From CAZPDM01 sp964585305 (GTDB lineage: Bacteria > Planctomycetota > Uabimicrobiia > Uabimicrobiales > JABWCH01): a stretch of DNA of 64,000 bases. The first letter of the stretch is position 1. Each line of letters starts with the position of its first letter. The notes beneath the pieces are model-generated. The model was not told the DNA's origin. It did not search any database and saw only the letters and a program-made list of their open reading frames with translations. Position numbers and translations under genes: made by a program. This document shows, in pieces, positions 52,165 to 61,625 of the stretch. The stretch covers positions 27,339 to 91,338 of the forward strand of contig CAZPDM010000002.1 in assembly GCA_964585305.1 (NCBI GenBank), written 5' to 3'.

Positions 52165-54720
52165 TTATTTAATTTCAATTGTTGTTATGATGCCTTCTGG
52201 GGTAAAACGTAAAACTAAAAATATTTCTTTTGTATTAAAAAATTGTTGGGTTCCAGCGGCTTTTGAAATTTTTTCAATATCTAAAATAGGGTTGATAGAA
52301 TTGCCTAATACCGAGTCTTGAACCATATTTTGTTGAATTTTATATTCTCCTCCTACTGGAGAAATTGGCATAAATCCAAAATTTTCTAAGCATTTTTTTG
52401 ATAAATCCTGTTCATTAGGAAATAAGAGAGACAATAATTTGATGGTTCCAAAATTAGAGAACGAAGATTCTTTTGCTTTTTCTGCAATACTTAATTCGTA
52501 AGTATCGCGGCTAATGCCCATTTGATTTGGTCTGAAAACTGATTTTATATTTCCTAAAATAGGTTCTGCTGCTATAGAATCACTGTCAAGTACTTTTTTA
52601 ATATGTTGCTCTGTAGTAGTAAGATGCAATTTCCCTTGGTGTAAAGCATAAAAAAATCTAAAGTGAAATAATCCGAAATAGGATAATTTGCAAGCTCTTA
52701 TTTTCTTGTCTTTATAAAAGAAACTATAGTGATCCATACGAAGATCCCAACGATAATAATAATCTCGTCTGCTTTGCAAATCGATTTTTAATTTTGCAAG
52801 GTATTCGTCAACAGAAGCTAAAATTGGTTCCAAATTTTCTGAGGTTGCAATGCTAACTCTTAAAGGATAAAAAATTGAACAAACTAAAAATAATCCGGCG
52901 GCTTCTTCCAGGCGTAAATGGCTTCTTCCGCGCAAAATTTCTTGCAAAATAACTTTACTTTCAAAATCTATAAGTGGATTAGCATCAAGAACATGAAATT
53001 CTATTTCATTCCCTAAAAAATTGAGAAGATTAAAATTAGGATTATTTGAAATTTCTCTTCCCCAAGCAACAATATTTTCTCCTAAAGAATGATCGACTTG
53101 ATTTATAACTGAGTATGGATTTATTTTTATGCCTGTTGAAAAAATTTCGCCAGGAATAGATTCTCGAGAAAGAGAAACTGGTTCTCCGCCTAATATACTT
53201 GTAACGCTATCATAAATTGAGTTATTGATAAGAGGGAGAATACATGTTTCAAGTTTAGTAGAATCGCTAACTTTAATTCGTACTCCAATGGGATCAAAAA
53301 ATGTTCGCCAATAACTATTATATTCTTCTGCAAAATTTTTATAAGCCTTTGCTTCGCCTTCAGTAATTTCTGTCAACTTTGTTTCCCAATTTGATGTAAA
53401 ATATCCAATTTTTCCATATTTACTGCTGTATCCGGAAAAAGAATTTTCTAAACAATCAATATTAGAAAAAAAAGTTTCCATACCTGTCAAAATTTCTTTT
53501 TTATTTTCTGGAACAACAGATTTTAATTGAGAAAAAATTTCCTCTTTATTTTTAGGAAATTTTCCAAATAATTGCCAATATAAAATAATAAGTCTTTCAA
53601 AGTTAGCTAAACGAAGAGCTTCTGTAACACGACGAGATTCTTTAATTTTTAACTCAGGTCCAATAAGACGACGGATAAATGCTTCCGATAAGTAAACAAA
53701 TCCATCTTCCAATTGAACATTTTCTGGATAAATAGAACGCATATAACGATAATCTAACGATTCCCAAAGAGATGGTCGTTTCTTTTGAGAAGTAAGCAAT
53801 ACAGTTTCAAGAGCTTTTAAGGAATTTGATAAGATTGCTGTATTATTAGGCAAAATTAATAAATAAGAATTTACTTTTTTATCTGGAGTAGAAAGATATT
53901 TTACTTTATGTTCGCCTATTTTTATTTTTGTTTCTGTAGCTTGCAAAGTATTTATAAAGTGTTGTCTATATCCTAACATTGTCATTTCAAAAATAAAAGA
54001 CTGCTTAAGATTGTAAATTAAAGTAATATCTGTGCCTTCCATGATAAAAGGATCTGAGCCAACAATAATAAGATCTTCAATAATATCATCATAGAAATTA
54101 CGGGCTTCTGGAGTTAAACGCAACGCAAGTTGTTGTAGTATTTTCTCTTTTACTTGGAAGTCAACGGAAGCTGGCGAAAAACTTTTGTACATAGATCCGC
54201 CAATTTCATTTACATAATCTAAGAAATCCAAAATTTTTTTCATATTGCTAAAATGGAAATAATAAAAATCTTCCGGGGCAAATTTTGCAAGCTCATTTGC
54301 TTTCCATTCTCTGCCTTCTAGCATTTTTCCAAATGGATGAGATTGAATCTCTGGTGCTTTCAACTTATGCAGTGGGATCATTTTTCCACTAGGCTCAACT
54401 CTTAATCTTTTATGCAATTGTAATGATTCTCGTATTGCTAATCCTCCAGAAAGCAAAGAAAATAAGTCGATTTCTTCATTAACTCTTTGCCATTCTGGGA
54501 TAGAATGCTCTGGTAAGGAATAATTTAAAGCAGACACATCAAACAGTTGATTCAACAATAATAAAGATTGCTCTGAATACTTTAAATGATCGCCACCTAA
54601 TTTTTGTATTTCTCCCAATTCATTTGCGATGTTTTGTACTTTTTCTTTAATATCTTGAGCAGAAATACTCAAAATTAAAGTAAAGAGAAGGAGAAAAAAG
54701 AAAATAGCAGACTTTCTCAT
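52165..54720 (-). CDS. Large exported protein of unknown function
   Basis: 851 residues. Signal peptide about 1-21 (LILSISA^QD). No family recognised; the overall character (VVGSDPFIMEGTDITLIYNL, MEKVLLTSQK-type segments, mixed alpha/beta, no membrane span after the signal) recalls the large DUF3352-like exported proteins of Planctomycetes, but that is weak. The start at 54720 has AAAGGAG at good spacing and a strong promoter; a 9-codon extension was rejected. It lies downstream of the C25 peptidase on the same strand but behind a terminator, so it is transcribed separately. Confidence 0.7.
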   Translation of the reverse strand: MRKSAIFFFLLLFTLILSISAQDIKEKVQNIANELGEIQKLGGDHLKYSEQSLLLLNQLFDVSALNYSLPEHSIPEWQRVNEEIDLFSLLSGGLAIRESLQLHKRLRVEPSGKMIPLHKLKAPEIQSHPFGKMLEGREWKANELAKFAPEDFYYFHFSNMKKILDFLDYVNEIGGSMYKSFSPASVDFQVKEKILQQLALRLTPEARNFYDDIIEDLIIVGSDPFIMEGTDITLIYNLKQSFIFEMTMLGYRQHFINTLQATETKIKIGEHKVKYLSTPDKKVNSYLLILPNNTAILSNSLKALETVLLTSQKKRPSLWESLDYRYMRSIYPENVQLEDGFVYLSEAFIRRLIGPELKIKESRRVTEALRLANFERLIILYWQLFGKFPKNKEEIFSQLKSVVPENKKEILTGMETFFSNIDCLENSFSGYSSKYGKIGYFTSNWETKLTEITEGEAKAYKNFAEEYNSYWRTFFDPIGVRIKVSDSTKLETCILPLINNSIYDSVTSILGGEPVSLSRESIPGEIFSTGIKINPYSVINQVDHSLGENIVAWGREISNNPNFNLLNFLGNEIEFHVLDANPLIDFESKVILQEILRGRSHLRLEEAAGLFLVCSIFYPLRVSIATSENLEPILASVDEYLAKLKIDLQSRRDYYYRWDLRMDHYSFFYKDKKIRACKLSYFGLFHFRFFYALHQGKLHLTTTEQHIKKVLDSDSIAAEPILGNIKSVFRPNQMGISRDTYELSIAEKAKESSFSNFGTIKLLSLLFPNEQDLSKKCLENFGFMPISPVGGEYKIQQNMVQDSVLGNSINPILDIEKISKAAGTQQFFNTKEIFLVLRFTPEGIITTIEIK

Positions 54721-54770
54721 ATAAAATCTCCTTTTATAAAAAAACATTTTCTAGCTACGAATTTTTTTTC

Positions 54771-54799
54771 ATCATAGCATAATAAAAATATTGTGTCAA
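54771..54799 (-). promoter_or_regulatory. Promoter of the large exported protein gene
   Basis: On the minus strand TTGACA (54799-54794) and TATGAT (54776-54771), spacing 17. It begins right after the terminator hairpin of the upstream gene. Confidence 0.75.
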
Positions 54800-54806
54800 A
54801 AAAAAT

Positions 54807-54835
54807 ACCTCGGCTTTTTTTACAAAAGCCGAGGT
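54807..54835 (-). terminator. Intrinsic terminator after the C25 peptidase gene
   Basis: Stem ACCTCGGCTTT/AAAGCCGAGGT followed on the minus strand by ATTTTTTTT. Confidence 0.85.
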
Positions 54836-54849
54836 CTAAAAACTTTCTA

Positions 54850-54975
54850 TAAAACCACCTTATAAAGCAAGTTCCTAGGTGGAACTTGCGTATGGTTTTA
54901 GGCAAATATCTATTTAATAAAACCCTTCTTATATAGATATTTTTACCATTGTAAAAACTCAAGGAGTTTTTACAC
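54850..54975 (-). other. String of three hairpins in the 3'-UTR of the C25 peptidase gene
   Basis: TGTAAAAACTC/GAGTTTTTACA (near 54952-54976), AAATATCTAT/ATAGATATTT (near 54903-54943) and a two-level hairpin AAAACCA/TGGTTTT enclosing GCAAGTTCC/GGAACTTGC (near 54854-54900), before the terminator. There is no gene in these 257 nt. Confidence 0.5.
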
Positions 54976-55004
54976 AACCATATTCTTCCATTAAAACTGC
55001 ATTA

Positions 55005-56894
55005 TTATTGTAATTGGAAAATTTTTAAAGCAGGATCGCCTAATATATGATACTGACGAAAATTTCCCATTACCTTATCTCCAAACCAACCATTACTGCC
55101 AAATTCTCTCAATACATTGATCCGACCACGATATAAAATTTTGCCAAGGCGTTGAGCAGGTGAATCGCTACTATCGTACATTTTAGGCCAGATCGCCCCC
55201 ATTAAACCCCGATGAAAAATATCATTGACTGAATTATGAGTTACCCGACTAGGAGCAATCACTGCTACAACACCGGCTTGATTGAGAGAAAGTATAGATT
55301 CGCTGAAACTTTCCTCTATTGTTTGAAGAGGAGTTCCTTCGGTTTCTCTACGAGAAATCTTTGTTTCTTGATCAAATTCTCCCGTGGAGCAATCCACATT
55401 AAGCATAATTGGGTAGCGTTTATTTCGAAGTTGATTGAGATTTTCTATACGAAAATTAGGATGATCCCAACCAGCAGAAGTTCCATGATCCCGATGAGAA
55501 ATAATGCCAACTCCTGAATTAATTGTATTGATTATATCTGTTGTTTTTCCTTCAAATGTAATATCTTGTGGGATTGGAGTAAGATCGCTATAATGTGTAG
55601 GAGTACTTCCTGGCGTTTTTACGTAAATTCTAAAGCACTCATATTTTTGTTTGTCTAAAAAATTTTTAAATTCCTCACTTAAAGCAATATAATTGCGATC
55701 GCTGATTCCATCTAAGTTTTCATCTTGAAAGAATGAAGCTAAAAGAATTTTTTTACTTGGCGGCATTTTTTCGTAAGCAATTATTTTTTCGATGATCGAT
55801 TGCAGTTCATAATTGGTATTGATGGGAAGTCTTCCTAGATAAACATCTGGAAACATATCTGCCGTATCATCAAGAAGACTGTAGAAAAAGTCTGTTCCAT
55901 CATCATTTTGATATTTAACTGGTATCAATTCCACATCACCAACAAGTAAGATATATGTTAAGCATGGTTGTTGACTGTAGTAGAGAGCAAGATATTCTCT
56001 TAATTTTTGCGCAGATAAAAGATTATCTAAATTTAGCTCAGATTTAATCTGAGAAATTGTTTTTACTGTTACTAATAAACCTTCATTACTTCTCCATTGA
56101 ATTAAAGGTTGTAAAGAGTCTATAAATTGCTCAGGTGTAATAATTAAATATTCTTCAGGAATATCTTCACTTATAAGCAAATCTTCGTCATTTTCAGCTT
56201 GTTTAAGATTATCAACTTCTTGATACCAAATTTGATCGATTTTTTTTGATTGAAATTTCTTTTTTTGTTTCCAGCTGCTATGATTTAGTTCTAAGATTAT
56301 TTCAATATTATCTGCTAACTTAAGTTGTTCTTTTTGTCCAATTCCAAAAGGATAGATGGCTACACGAATTATAGCTAATCTTTGATTGTGTATATTCCCC
56401 AACTTTTCAACAATAATTTTAGGGCCATCTAAAGATAGAATCTGACAGGAAGTTGGAAAATTTTTTTTCTTATTTAGGTTTAGTTTTGTTTGATTTTTTT
56501 TTATAGAAATTGCAGAGCTATCATAGAGATTTTCCATAAAATAATTTTTATTATTATTAAAATTGTTTTCGAGATTTGTGATATGGAGTTCTTGAATTTT
56601 TAGTATTGGAAACTCATCATTAGGAATTGCAAAGAGATAAGCAAGATATGGAAAACTGTATGAATTTTCTTGAAATGTTTGGTAAGCTCCAGGCGTTGTG
56701 ATATAATAATTTTTTATAAAATTTGTTTGCTGATAAAAACCTGGCCAAAGAATTTTTAAGTGTAAAAATTGTTGTTGATAGTCTATGATTGGTATGATTT
56801 TATCAGGTTTTTGAGAATGAATAGCATACCATTCTGGTATTGCAAAGCATGTTGCAGCGAACCAGAATAAAAATAAAGAAAATAGTGTTTTCAT
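55005..56894 (-). CDS. Secreted gingipain-like cysteine peptidase (C25 family)
   Basis: 629 residues. Signal peptide about 1-18 (FAATCFA). A propeptide-like beta region is followed by the C25 catalytic domain: EEYLIITPEQFIDSLQPLIQWRSNEG, YILLVGDVELIPV, then GIISHRDHGTSAGW with candidate catalytic His467/His470, and MLNVDCSTGEFD with nucleophile Cys502, and a final HILGDPALKIF motif. It lacks the Por/type IX C-terminal sorting domain and ends right after the catalytic fold, so secretion is probably by Sec plus T2SS. AGGGGG precedes the ATG. Confidence 0.9.
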   Translation of the reverse strand: MKTLFSLFLFWFAATCFAIPEWYAIHSQKPDKIIPIIDYQQQFLHLKILWPGFYQQTNFIKNYYITTPGAYQTFQENSYSFPYLAYLFAIPNDEFPILKIQELHITNLENNFNNNKNYFMENLYDSSAISIKKNQTKLNLNKKKNFPTSCQILSLDGPKIIVEKLGNIHNQRLAIIRVAIYPFGIGQKEQLKLADNIEIILELNHSSWKQKKKFQSKKIDQIWYQEVDNLKQAENDEDLLISEDIPEEYLIITPEQFIDSLQPLIQWRSNEGLLVTVKTISQIKSELNLDNLLSAQKLREYLALYYSQQPCLTYILLVGDVELIPVKYQNDDGTDFFYSLLDDTADMFPDVYLGRLPINTNYELQSIIEKIIAYEKMPPSKKILLASFFQDENLDGISDRNYIALSEEFKNFLDKQKYECFRIYVKTPGSTPTHYSDLTPIPQDITFEGKTTDIINTINSGVGIISHRDHGTSAGWDHPNFRIENLNQLRNKRYPIMLNVDCSTGEFDQETKISRRETEGTPLQTIEESFSESILSLNQAGVVAVIAPSRVTHNSVNDIFHRGLMGAIWPKMYDSSDSPAQRLGKILYRGRINVLREFGSNGWFGDKVMGNFRQYHILGDPALKIFQLQ

Positions 56895-57158
56895 TTTTCC
56901 CCCTTGTCCTTGTTAGAGATGTATTTTATTTAAAGCAATTACTGTGCCATAAAAAAATAAATTCTTAACATATTTATTTGAATATAGTTAAGAATTTTAA
57001 TAAAAGAAATTTATCGATTTTTATCTAGATATGTGCGATATATATATATGCTTGTTGCGACAATGCACATAGTTTTAAAATTTTTTGCGAAACTTTTTTA
57101 AAAGAGAAGTGTTTATCCTTATAGTGGATAAAATTATTGATTCATCAGGAATCACTTT

Positions 57159-57638
57159 ATGAAAAGCTGCCAAGATTATTCTGAATATTTTTCTCCTTAT
57201 TTAGATAAGGAATTGCCAGAATCACAGGTAAAAGAATTTGAAGCTCATCTACAGGGTTGTTTGTCTTGCAAAGAAAATTTGAACAAAATGCAGGAAGCCT
57301 GGAAAATGTTAGATGAGTATCGCCCTTCTTCATCTTTTAATCCAAACTATAGCTCGATAAGACTTTTTTATAGTAAAACTTTGCCTAATTCTTTTTTTCA
57401 AATTTCACCCCAATCTTTTTCATTAAATTACTTTAAAAGTATTGCTGCAGGATTTTTATGTGGAATTATTTTATACTTTGGTTTTGAACCGACTTCTACA
57501 ACAATTGAGTTAGAAAATTTATCCTTATGGAGCAATTCTGATTTTGAAGTAATTGTAAATTTAGATATACTTGAAAATTATGAGGTTTTTGAGTATTTTT
57601 CTATAGAAAAATTACACACATGCAAACTAAAAAAATAG
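57159..57638 (+). CDS. Zinc-finger anti-sigma-factor-like membrane protein
   Basis: 159 residues. N-terminal zf-HC2 motif (CQDYSEYFSPYLDKEL ... HLQGCLSC: H-x3-C-x2-C) as in anti-sigma factors of ECF systems, and one transmembrane helix near 100-118 (SIAAGFLCGIILYFG). The C-terminal part would be periplasmic. AGGAATCAC precedes the ATG. No ECF sigma gene is next to it in the window, so the partner is elsewhere or the protein has another role. Overlaps the next gene by 19 nt. The 264-nt upstream space contains a hairpin TTTATCC/GGATAAA (57111-57131) and AT-rich sequence, no clear promoter. Confidence 0.75.
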   Translation: MKSCQDYSEYFSPYLDKELPESQVKEFEAHLQGCLSCKENLNKMQEAWKMLDEYRPSSSFNPNYSSIRLFYSKTLPNSFFQISPQSFSLNYFKSIAAGFLCGIILYFGFEPTSTTIELENLSLWSNSDFEVIVNLDILENYEVFEYFSIEKLHTCKLKK

Positions 57639-58288
57639 GCAATTTCTTATTTCAAAATTGGCAGATATTGGCAATTTTTCTATGTTGTGTAATGAGCCTC
57701 TTAAATTGGTGGAAAAATGAAAATTCTCCGTGGCGTAAAATTCCTTCTCATATAAAAATTCATATTGAATCTAATGTCAAAATTTGGGAATCTTTGGATT
57801 CTGATCAAAAGAAAAATTTATTGGAATATGCTCATCGTTTTCAACAATATCCCTTGGAAACTAAAGAATTTTTAAGGTTGTTGAATCACAATTGGCAATC
57901 TCTTTCCTTATACGAACGACAACGTAGGAAACAGGCCTATAAAATTTTTAAAAATTTTTCTTTTGAAAAACGTATTAAAACTAGAGACTCTGCAATTTTT
58001 ATGTCTTGTATGGCATTGGAAAATATTTTTTTTACTTCTTTTAATTTGCTAAAAGATTGGAATAATTTTTATTCAGAAATTTCTACTCTTGATCCTTTAG
58101 AACTAAGAAATTATATTTATTTTAATTTTTTACTTTTTCACCATTTGCCATTTTTCCCTTCTCATATTCGAAAAAAATGGGAAGAGCTTTTACCGGATGA
58201 ACGTTTAAAAATAATGAAAAAAATGCAAAAACAATTAAATCAGAAAATTTCAAATAACTGGCTTTTACTTTTTAATGAAGTTAAATAG
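57620..58288 (+). CDS. DUF3106-like membrane-anchored protein
   Basis: 222 residues. N-terminal hydrophobic anchor (WQILAIFLCCVMSLLNWW), then helical repeats of the W-x-x-L-s-x-x-E-R/R-x-x type (WQSLSLYERQRRKQAYKIFKNF; WEELLPDERLKIMKKMQK) typical of DUF3106. It overlaps the zinc-finger gene by 19 nt, so the two are translationally coupled. DUF3106 genes commonly follow anti-sigma-like genes. Function unknown. Confidence 0.65.
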   Translation: MQTKKIGNFLFQNWQILAIFLCCVMSLLNWWKNENSPWRKIPSHIKIHIESNVKIWESLDSDQKKNLLEYAHRFQQYPLETKEFLRLLNHNWQSLSLYERQRRKQAYKIFKNFSFEKRIKTRDSAIFMSCMALENIFFTSFNLLKDWNNFYSEISTLDPLELRNYIYFNFLLFHHLPFFPSHIRKKWEELLPDERLKIMKKMQKQLNQKISNNWLLLFNEVK

Positions 58289-58324
58289 CTTCATTTTCTA
58301 AAAATTTACTAGGAGCGAGATAAC

Positions 58325-59189
58325 ATGTTTCAAAAGTTTTTAGCAATTCTTTTAGTAGTATGTTTTACATTGCCTCTTTTAGCTCAAAAATCAGAAAAAA
58401 AATTTACTCCTAAACATAAAGACAGTAAAAAATTTGCCACTCTTCCTACTCAAGAAGGTCCTGTAAAAGTTGAAATCGAAGTAACAAAAAAATTAGATAA
58501 TAAAGCCGACAAAAAAGTATATAAATTTGCTCAAAAATTTAATAAAAAATTTGCAAAGAAATTCGCTAAACAACATCCTAAGTTTGCAAAGAAATGCCCA
58601 GTTGGAAAACAAAGATTTGCAAAGAAATGCCCAGTTGAAAAACAAAAATTCAACAGATTTAACAAACAACATCCAAGATTCGGCCAATTCAACAGATTTA
58701 ACAAACAACATCCAAGATTCGGCCAATTCAACAGATTTAANNNNNNNNNNNNNNNNNNNNNNNNNNNNNNNNNNNNNNNNNNNNNNNNNNNNNNNNNNNN
58801 NNNNNNNNNNNNNNNNNNNNNNNNNNNNNNNNNNNNNNNNCAAACAACATCCAAGATTCGGCCAATTCAACAAATTTAACAAACAACATNNNNNNNNNNN
58901 NNNNNNNNNNNNNNNNNNNNNNNNNNNNNNNNNNNNNNNNNNNNNNNNNNNNNNNNNNNNNNNNNNNNNNNNNNNNNNNNNNNNNNNNNCAAAACAAGCC
59001 AAACAAAAATTCGCAAAATTTGCAAAACAACATCCCAAATTTGCTCAAAAACATGTAAAACAACCACCAAATGCTCCACAATTTAACAAACAACCTCCTT
59101 CCAAAGAAAAAAATTTGAAAAAAGAATTACGCTTGATGGAAGCCAAAATTAAAAAACTTGAAAAAGAACTTGAACAATATCGTAAATAA
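58325..59189 (+). CDS. Secreted 13-residue-repeat protein, interrupted by two assembly gaps
   Basis: Signal peptide about 1-21 (TLPLLAQ), then a Lys/Phe-rich stretch and tandem 39-bp repeats coding NRFNKQHPRFGQF, then more KFAKQHPKF-type sequence and a C-terminal coiled coil (RLMEAKIKKLEKELEQYRK). Two runs of exactly 100 N lie within the repeats. The frame before the first gap differs from that after it, explained by the filler length rather than a real frameshift. Basic, aromatic, Gln/Asn/His-rich: could bind nucleic acid, polyanions or metal. AGGAGCGAG precedes the ATG. It shares an operon with the two genes upstream. Confidence 0.7.
58652..58888 (+). repeat. 39-bp tandem coding repeat
   Basis: Unit of 39 bp (13 codons). 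Complete copies at 58652-58690 and 58691-58729, a third begun at 58730, and a further copy plus a variant after the first gap (58841-58889). The true copy number is hidden by the gaps. Confidence 0.85.
58741..58840. other. Assembly gap (100 N)
   Basis: Exactly 100 N inside the 39-bp repeat array; the standard filler for a gap of unknown length. Confidence 0.98.
58890..58989. other. Assembly gap (100 N)
   Basis: Exactly 100 N inside the same repeat array. Confidence 0.98.
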
Positions 59190-59197
59190 TTTTTCCT

Positions 59198-59237
59198 AAA
59201 AGAAAAAGCTCTAGAATATTCTAGGGCTTTTTCTTTT
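59198..59237 (+). terminator. Terminator after the repeat-protein gene
   Basis: Stem AAAAGAAAAAGC-CTAG / CTAG-GCTTTTTCTTTT with AATATT loop; ends the zinc-finger/DUF3106/repeat-protein operon. Confidence 0.8.
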
Positions 59238-59315
59238 GATTTTTTTATTGTGTTAATAACTTTAATAGAATAAAATTATTGGCATCCTCTTCAATCTTAC
59301 AAAAGGAGCAAGAGT

Positions 59316-61418
59316 TTGAGAGATTTATTTCTTTCTGCATTATGTTTTTTAGGATTGCCAATTTCTCTCGTACGTCCGTATTTGGGGTTATTGTTTTTTT
59401 CATGGATGGCATACATGCGTCCTCAAGATTTAACTTGGGGGTTTGCACGAACATTTCAATGGTCTAAATTTATTGCAATTTTTTTGCTTGTAGGTGGGCT
59501 ATTTAATAATAAAGAAAGACTATTCCGTATTGTTCCCATTACCATAATGATTCTTGCATTATGGATTTTTATTGGGCTTTCTGTTATTTTTTCTGTTAGC
59601 CCAGATGATAGTATTCAGCAATTTACAGATTATTGTAAAATATTTTTAATAAGTTTAATTACTATTGGTCTAATAAATACAGAAAAAAGGTTATATTTCG
59701 CGATATTGACGCTTGTTTTTGCATTAGGATTTCATGGGACAAAAAGCGGTCTTGTGGGAATCTTAGCTGGTTTCTCTATTAAAAATGGGCCAGGGGGTAT
59801 GATTTTCGATAATAATGATTTTTCTTTAGCATTATTGATGACAGTTCCCATGATGTATTATTTTTCAACAATGCAAAAGAGAAAAATTTTTCGTCTTATT
59901 TTTTTAGGTATGGCAGGTGCAACAACATTATGTATATTTTGGACACACTCTCGCGGAGGCTTTTTAGGTGTTCTTACAGTATGGTTTTTAATTAGTTGGA
60001 GTTGGAGATATAAAATTGCTACTCTGTTATTTTGGGTGATTGTTCCTCCGATATTTCTTATTTTAGCACCGGAATCTTTAATTGAACGCTACAGCACAAT
60101 CAAATCCGATCCAACAAAAATAACAGAAGGTTCCGCAGTAAGTCGTATGCATCACATGACAACTGCTTTTTATATTGGTGCGAACAATCTTTTTGTTGGT
60201 ACTGGACCAAATACTATGCTTTTGGTCTATTGGGATTATGCACCAGCTCCAGAAAGCTCAAAAGTATCACGAGAGCCTCATGTTGCACATTGTACTTATT
60301 TACAAATTTTTGCAGAATCTGGATTGCCTGCGGCTGCGACTTTATTAGCATTACTTTTATATTCTCATTATGTGCTTTTAAAAATAAGAATAGCAGCTAA
60401 AGAAAACCGATATTTAGAATGGAGCCTTCCTTATGCTCAAATGCTTCAGGCTTCTTTGGGCGGATTTATGGTATCAGGAACATTTTTATCCCGGCATTAT
60501 TTTGACTTAATGTATCAAACAATTGCAATTGTTGCAGCATTAAATTGCATCGTTGATAATAAAATAAAAGAGCATGAAGAAGAAAGAGAAAAACAGTATA
60601 AACTTAGAAAAAAAATTTCCGTTTCTTCTCTAGTAGAACCTTCAAAAGATTCTACTCAAAAACCTACAGAAATAAATGATAGTCTTTCCAATCAGACATT
60701 GAATGTTCAAAATATTTCTACTCCTATTACAGTTTCTAAAACTATTACAGGTTCGTTTGCAAAAGTTGCTCGGCATAATAATACAAATCAAGAAAATATA
60801 TTCCCTCAAGATGTTTTGAAAACAGATACAAATAAAAATGTTCCAAATTTGGGAAAAATTACAAAATCGTTTCCTCAAATATCAAGAAATGCTATTCTTA
60901 CAAAGCAACAGCCAGAATCCCCAAGAAAAGGGTTATTAGAAACTCAACATCATAGTCTTCCAGTAATAAAACCTTCCCAAACTTTGATTCACGTACCAAA
61001 TCCTATACAAACAAATATTTCTAACTCCAAAACACAACAAATTTCTCAACAACCTAATTCAAATTCTCCAAATATTGGTACAAAAAAATCTCTTTTTGAA
61101 ACCCAAAGGCATCGTATTTCCTATCCTATAACAAAATTAGCACAGCCCAATAACTCTATTTCGCAAGTTTCTTCAAAAAAAATATTATTTGAAACACAGC
61201 GTTTAACAATGATGGAAAGGCCCTCACAAACTTTAAGTCACGAGCCGAATCCTTTACATAAAACTACACCCAATAATCCTCGACCTAAAACTATGAGTTT
61301 ACAAGCCTTTCCTCGTCAGAGAAAAACAGAAACAATGGTTTTAAAAATATCAAAAGAAGAAATTCAACAGGTAAAGGAGGAAAATTCTCAAAAAAAAGAT
61401 GAAATAGAAGAGAAATAG
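59316..61418 (+). CDS. Exosortase-A-associated O-antigen-ligase-like membrane protein with disordered tail
   Basis: 700 residues, TTG start with GGAG 7 nt upstream. N-terminus MRDLFLSALCFLGLP..VRPYLGLLFFSWMAYMRP is the DUF5935 signature of the O-antigen ligase-like group found with exosortase/PEP-CTERM systems; the Wzy/WaaL-type polymerase domain follows with about ten membrane spans and the large loop holding GTGPNTMLLVYWDYA. It would transfer or polymerise glycan onto exported material. The last ~270 residues are disordered and contain degenerate repeats (LLETQHH, LFETQRH, LFETQRL; PSQTL-H-x-PNP), a tail unusual for the family and perhaps a phosphorylation region. Confidence 0.85.
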   Translation: MRDLFLSALCFLGLPISLVRPYLGLLFFSWMAYMRPQDLTWGFARTFQWSKFIAIFLLVGGLFNNKERLFRIVPITIMILALWIFIGLSVIFSVSPDDSIQQFTDYCKIFLISLITIGLINTEKRLYFAILTLVFALGFHGTKSGLVGILAGFSIKNGPGGMIFDNNDFSLALLMTVPMMYYFSTMQKRKIFRLIFLGMAGATTLCIFWTHSRGGFLGVLTVWFLISWSWRYKIATLLFWVIVPPIFLILAPESLIERYSTIKSDPTKITEGSAVSRMHHMTTAFYIGANNLFVGTGPNTMLLVYWDYAPAPESSKVSREPHVAHCTYLQIFAESGLPAAATLLALLLYSHYVLLKIRIAAKENRYLEWSLPYAQMLQASLGGFMVSGTFLSRHYFDLMYQTIAIVAALNCIVDNKIKEHEEEREKQYKLRKKISVSSLVEPSKDSTQKPTEINDSLSNQTLNVQNISTPITVSKTITGSFAKVARHNNTNQENIFPQDVLKTDTNKNVPNLGKITKSFPQISRNAILTKQQPESPRKGLLETQHHSLPVIKPSQTLIHVPNPIQTNISNSKTQQISQQPNSNSPNIGTKKSLFETQRHRISYPITKLAQPNNSISQVSSKKILFETQRLTMMERPSQTLSHEPNPLHKTTPNNPRPKTMSLQAFPRQRKTETMVLKISKEEIQQVKEENSQKKDEIEEK

Positions 61419-61437
61419 ATTTTCTATTTTTTTCTGC

Positions 61438-61465
61438 TTGACAATTCTTTAAAAGAAAATAAAAT
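61438..61465 (+). promoter_or_regulatory. Promoter of pepD
   Basis: TTGACA at 61438-61443 and TAAAAT at 61460-61465, spacing 16. The ~150-nt leader holds hairpins AAATTTTTTCTA/TAGAAAAATTT (near 61485-61515). Confidence 0.65.
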
Positions 61466-61625
61466 GAAATTTATGGCAAATTTTTTCTATACAATTTATG
61501 GTAGAAAAATTTCCTAATTATATTTCGGATGGATAAATTCGCCTTTGCCAGGCCAATTATTGGCAGCAAAATAGCAAATTTTTCCTAAATAATTTTCCAA
61601 AATTTGCTCCAAGAAAGGAATTTCC

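Noticed and set aside
57159..58288. Expected ECF sigma factor beside the zinc-finger gene
   Set aside because: No sigma-like frame was found in the upstream 264 nt or downstream, so no sigma/anti-sigma pair is claimed.
58640..58889. Regular repeats that could suggest a CRISPR array
   Set aside because: The 39-bp units are directly tandem without spacers, keep a 13-codon frame and continue a signal-peptide protein.
58325..59189. Apparent frameshift in the repeat protein
   Set aside because: The frame change occurs across fixed 100-N fillers, so it reflects unknown gap length.
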